Made by a program: the position numbers and the translations under genes
In this document: positions 5,463-7,375 of the stretch, one piece after another
Layout: every line of letters starts with the position of its first letter
How positions within the stretch are numbered: position 1 is the stretch's first letter
Notes under the pieces: model-generated
Databases searched by the model: none
The model's input: only the letters and a program-made list of their open reading frames with translations
Told to the model about the DNA's origin: nothing
NCBI GenBank assembly: GCA_030607105.1
Contig: JAUWFF010000051.1
Coordinates: 1-7,375, forward strand
Direction: 5' to 3'
From: Filomicrobium sp.
GTDB lineage: Bacteria; Pseudomonadota; Alphaproteobacteria; Rhizobiales; Hyphomicrobiaceae
DNA: 7,375 bases

Positions 5463-7375
5463 GTGCACATCATCTTCCGCGAAAGTCATGGCCTTGAGGA
5501 AACGGAAACGCCGTTCGACCTCGGACAGGAACCCGCGGACCTCGTTGTGCTCTCGTTTTCCGACAGTGACCTTGGCGCCTTCGCGGCAGGATGGCATCGT
5601 GCCGAAGGCAGGTTACCGTCGCTGCGACTTGCAAATCTCGTGGCGTTGCGACACCCACTATCAGTCGACACGTATGTCGACAGCACCTTGGCTGGATGCA
5701 AGGCGATACTGGTGCGGCTGATCGGCGGCGAGTCTTATTGGCCCTACGGACTCGCCACGCTTCACGCGCTGGCGCGGCGTGAAAAGATTGCGCTGGCTGT
5801 ACTGCCCGCCGATGGCAGAGAGGACGCCCGCCTCGACGAGTTATCGACATTGCCGGTGTCCACGCTGCGCCAGCTCTGCGCTCTGTGTGACTCTGGCGGC
5901 GCTCTGGCTGCGCAAGCTTGTCTGTGTCAGCTGGCTCTGTCCGCCGGGCTTTACGCAAGCCCTGTGGTTGGCGACAAGGCCGTGCCGAGCTGGGGGCTCT
6001 ACGATCCGTCACTGGGTGTTATCAGATCGCCGGCTGCATCTCATCATCCGGAAGCCATTGTCACCTTCTATCGCGCGTACCTGACAGCGGCCGATACTGG
6101 GCCGGTTGACGCGCTCATCGAGGCGTTACGGCAAAGGGGCTTCTCAGCTTACGGCGCCTTCGCACCGTCGCTCAAAGCACCGGGTGCCGCGACCTGGCTT
6201 GCTGACCATCTCAAGTGCCGTCCACCGGCGGCAATCGTCAACGCCACGGCCTTCTCCATCCAGGATAGCTCGGGCTGCTCGCCATTCGATGATTGCGAGT
6301 GTCCGATATTCCAGGTGGCGTTATCGACCGCGCGCCGGCGCGATTGGCGCAAGGCCGAGCGCGGGCTGTCACCGGCGGACCTCGCAATGCACGTTGCGCT
6401 GCCCGAAGTCGATGGGCGACTATTCGCGGGGGTGGTGAGTTTCAAGTCGCCTGGTCGGCGTGACCCGGACCTGCAATTCTCACGGTTTGCACACAGGGCG
6501 GATCCCGAACGCGTGAAAGCGGCTGCCGATCGAATGGCCGCATGGCATCGCATCTCCACGACGCCCGCTTGCGATCGGACGCTGGCCATTGTGCTGTCGA
6601 CCTACCCTGGCCGAATGTATCAGATGGCTCACGCGGTTGGACTTGATGCGCTTGCCTCGACGGAAAGCCTGCTCACCGACCTGGCAAGCGAGGGGTATTC
6701 GGTGAGTTCGGTCGGTGACCTTGCCAAAACACTTTCGCGCGACACCATTTCCTGGCCCCTCAGCTCCTATCTCAGCGCGCTCGACCGTCTGCCCGAGGCG
6801 CTGCGTGACTCCCTTCAAGACCCCTGGGGCCCGCCGGAGAATGATCCGGCTTTCAGTGATGGCGCATTCCACTTCCCGGCCGTGCAATGCGGTGCGGCCG
6901 TGGTCGCATTGCAGCCTGAACGCGGCGAAGTGAAGTCGCGAGACGACGACTATCATGACCTTTCCCGATCGCCGCGGCATGGTTATGTCGCGTTCTACCT
7001 GTGGCTTCAGGAACTGGGGCCACATGCTCTCGTCCACATGGGGGCGCATGGCACCTTGGAGTGGTTGCCCGGGAAATCAGTGGCGCTTTCTGAGACCTGT
7101 TGGCCCGAAGCTCTGATTGGAGGGCTCCCGGTCATCTACCCCTTTATCGTCAATGATCCGGGCGAGGGTGCACAGGCCAAGCGGCGCATCGGTGCGGTGA
7201 CACTCGGCCATATGCCGCCACCGCTAAAGGATGCAAAGCTACCAGATCAGCTGGTCCGGTTGGAGCTACTGGTTGATGAATACTCCAACGCGGATGGTTT
7301 CGACCCGGCAAGGCGACAACGGCTCATCGGGGACATCCGAGACGAGGCGCGAGCGGCAGGCGTTGAAGAGGACCT
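5463..7375 (+). CDS. cobN: Cobaltochelatase large subunit CobN, 5' part
   Basis: CobN is the large, substrate-binding subunit of the aerobic ATP-dependent CobNST chelatase, which inserts Co(II) into hydrogenobyrinic acid a,c-diamide. The frame is open from GTG 5463 to the window edge, 637 codons with no stop; the family is about 1,250-1,300 residues, so about half is present. Motifs: an N-terminal FDLGQEPADLVVLSFSDSDL (18-37), LSPADLAMHVALPEVDGR, STYPGR...HAVGLDALAST (from 379), RHGYVAFYLWLQELGPHALV, HMGAHGTLEWLPGK (525-538) and NDPGEGAQAKRR (564-575); the last two are hallmarks shared with BchH/ChlH. GTG 5463 is 5 bp after cobW and has GGAG (5449-5452) at 10 nt, a rather long spacing. The N-terminus matches the family, so no better start exists. 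An unusual C272-x5-C278-x-C280 cluster is present. cobS and cobT are not in the window. Confidence 0.96.
   Translation, partial: MHIIFRESHGLEETETPFDLGQEPADLVVLSFSDSDLGAFAAGWHRAEGRLPSLRLANLVALRHPLSVDTYVDSTLAGCKAILVRLIGGESYWPYGLATLHALARREKIALAVLPADGREDARLDELSTLPVSTLRQLCALCDSGGALAAQACLCQLALSAGLYASPVVGDKAVPSWGLYDPSLGVIRSPAASHHPEAIVTFYRAYLTAADTGPVDALIEALRQRGFSAYGAFAPSLKAPGAATWLADHLKCRPPAAIVNATAFSIQDSSGCSPFDDCECPIFQVALSTARRRDWRKAERGLSPADLAMHVALPEVDGRLFAGVVSFKSPGRRDPDLQFSRFAHRADPERVKAAADRMAAWHRISTTPACDRTLAIVLSTYPGRMYQMAHAVGLDALASTESLLTDLASEGYSVSSVGDLAKTLSRDTISWPLSSYLSALDRLPEALRDSLQDPWGPPENDPAFSDGAFHFPAVQCGAAVVALQPERGEVKSRDDDYHDLSRSPRHGYVAFYLWLQELGPHALVHMGAHGTLEWLPGKSVALSETCWPEALIGGLPVIYPFIVNDPGEGAQAKRRIGAVTLGHMPPPLKDAKLPDQLVRLELLVDEYSNADGFDPARRQRLIGDIRDEARAAGVEED

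Noticed and set aside
5470..7049. Minus-strand open frames of 146-189 residues opposite cobN
   Set aside because: The plus strand is one uninterrupted CobN frame with conserved motifs; the antisense frames have Arg-rich translations without domains.

Overview
The window is a block of late-stage, aerobic-pathway cobalamin (vitamin B12) biosynthesis genes. Gene content (cobD, cobC, cobQ, cobO, cobW, cobN), high GC, CobN-type cobalt chelation and GTG/TTG starts suggest an alphaproteobacterium, most likely of the Hyphomicrobiales (rhizobial) type. The genus cannot be fixed from the sequence alone. I see no mobile elements, tRNA/rRNA genes or CRISPR arrays, and nearly every base is assigned.

Layout: (1) Bases 1-1536, plus strand: the 3' part of cobD (cut by the left edge) followed directly, in the same frame and with no spacer, by cobC. 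(2) Bases 1576-3703, minus strand, converging on cobC: cobO then cobQ in transcription order, 34 bp apart. (3) Bases 3704-4049: a divergent control region holding a sigma70-like promoter, a complete cobalamin riboswitch on the plus strand and downstream hairpins that look like its expression platform. (4) Bases 4050-7375, plus strand: a small cysteine-rich DUF1636-family gene, cobW and the first half of cobN (cut by the right edge), spaced by 1 and 5 bp, so very probably one operon under the riboswitch.

How they work together: CobN (with CobS and CobT, not in this window) inserts cobalt into hydrogenobyrinic acid a,c-diamide. CobW is a GTPase implicated in cobalt supply. CobO adenosylates the reduced corrinoid, and CobQ amidates four side chains to give adenosylcobyric acid. 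CobC makes the aminopropanol phosphate, which CobD attaches. The window thus runs from cobalt insertion to adenosylcobinamide phosphate. The riboswitch visibly controls only the cobalt-insertion arm.

The core genes are ordinary family members. The least understood parts are the DUF1636 protein, whose cysteine pattern hints at an iron-sulfur or metal site, and the riboswitch expression platform, where mutually exclusive pairings and a helix masking the ribosome binding site can be read from the sequence. I found no convincing evidence for a wholly new system.
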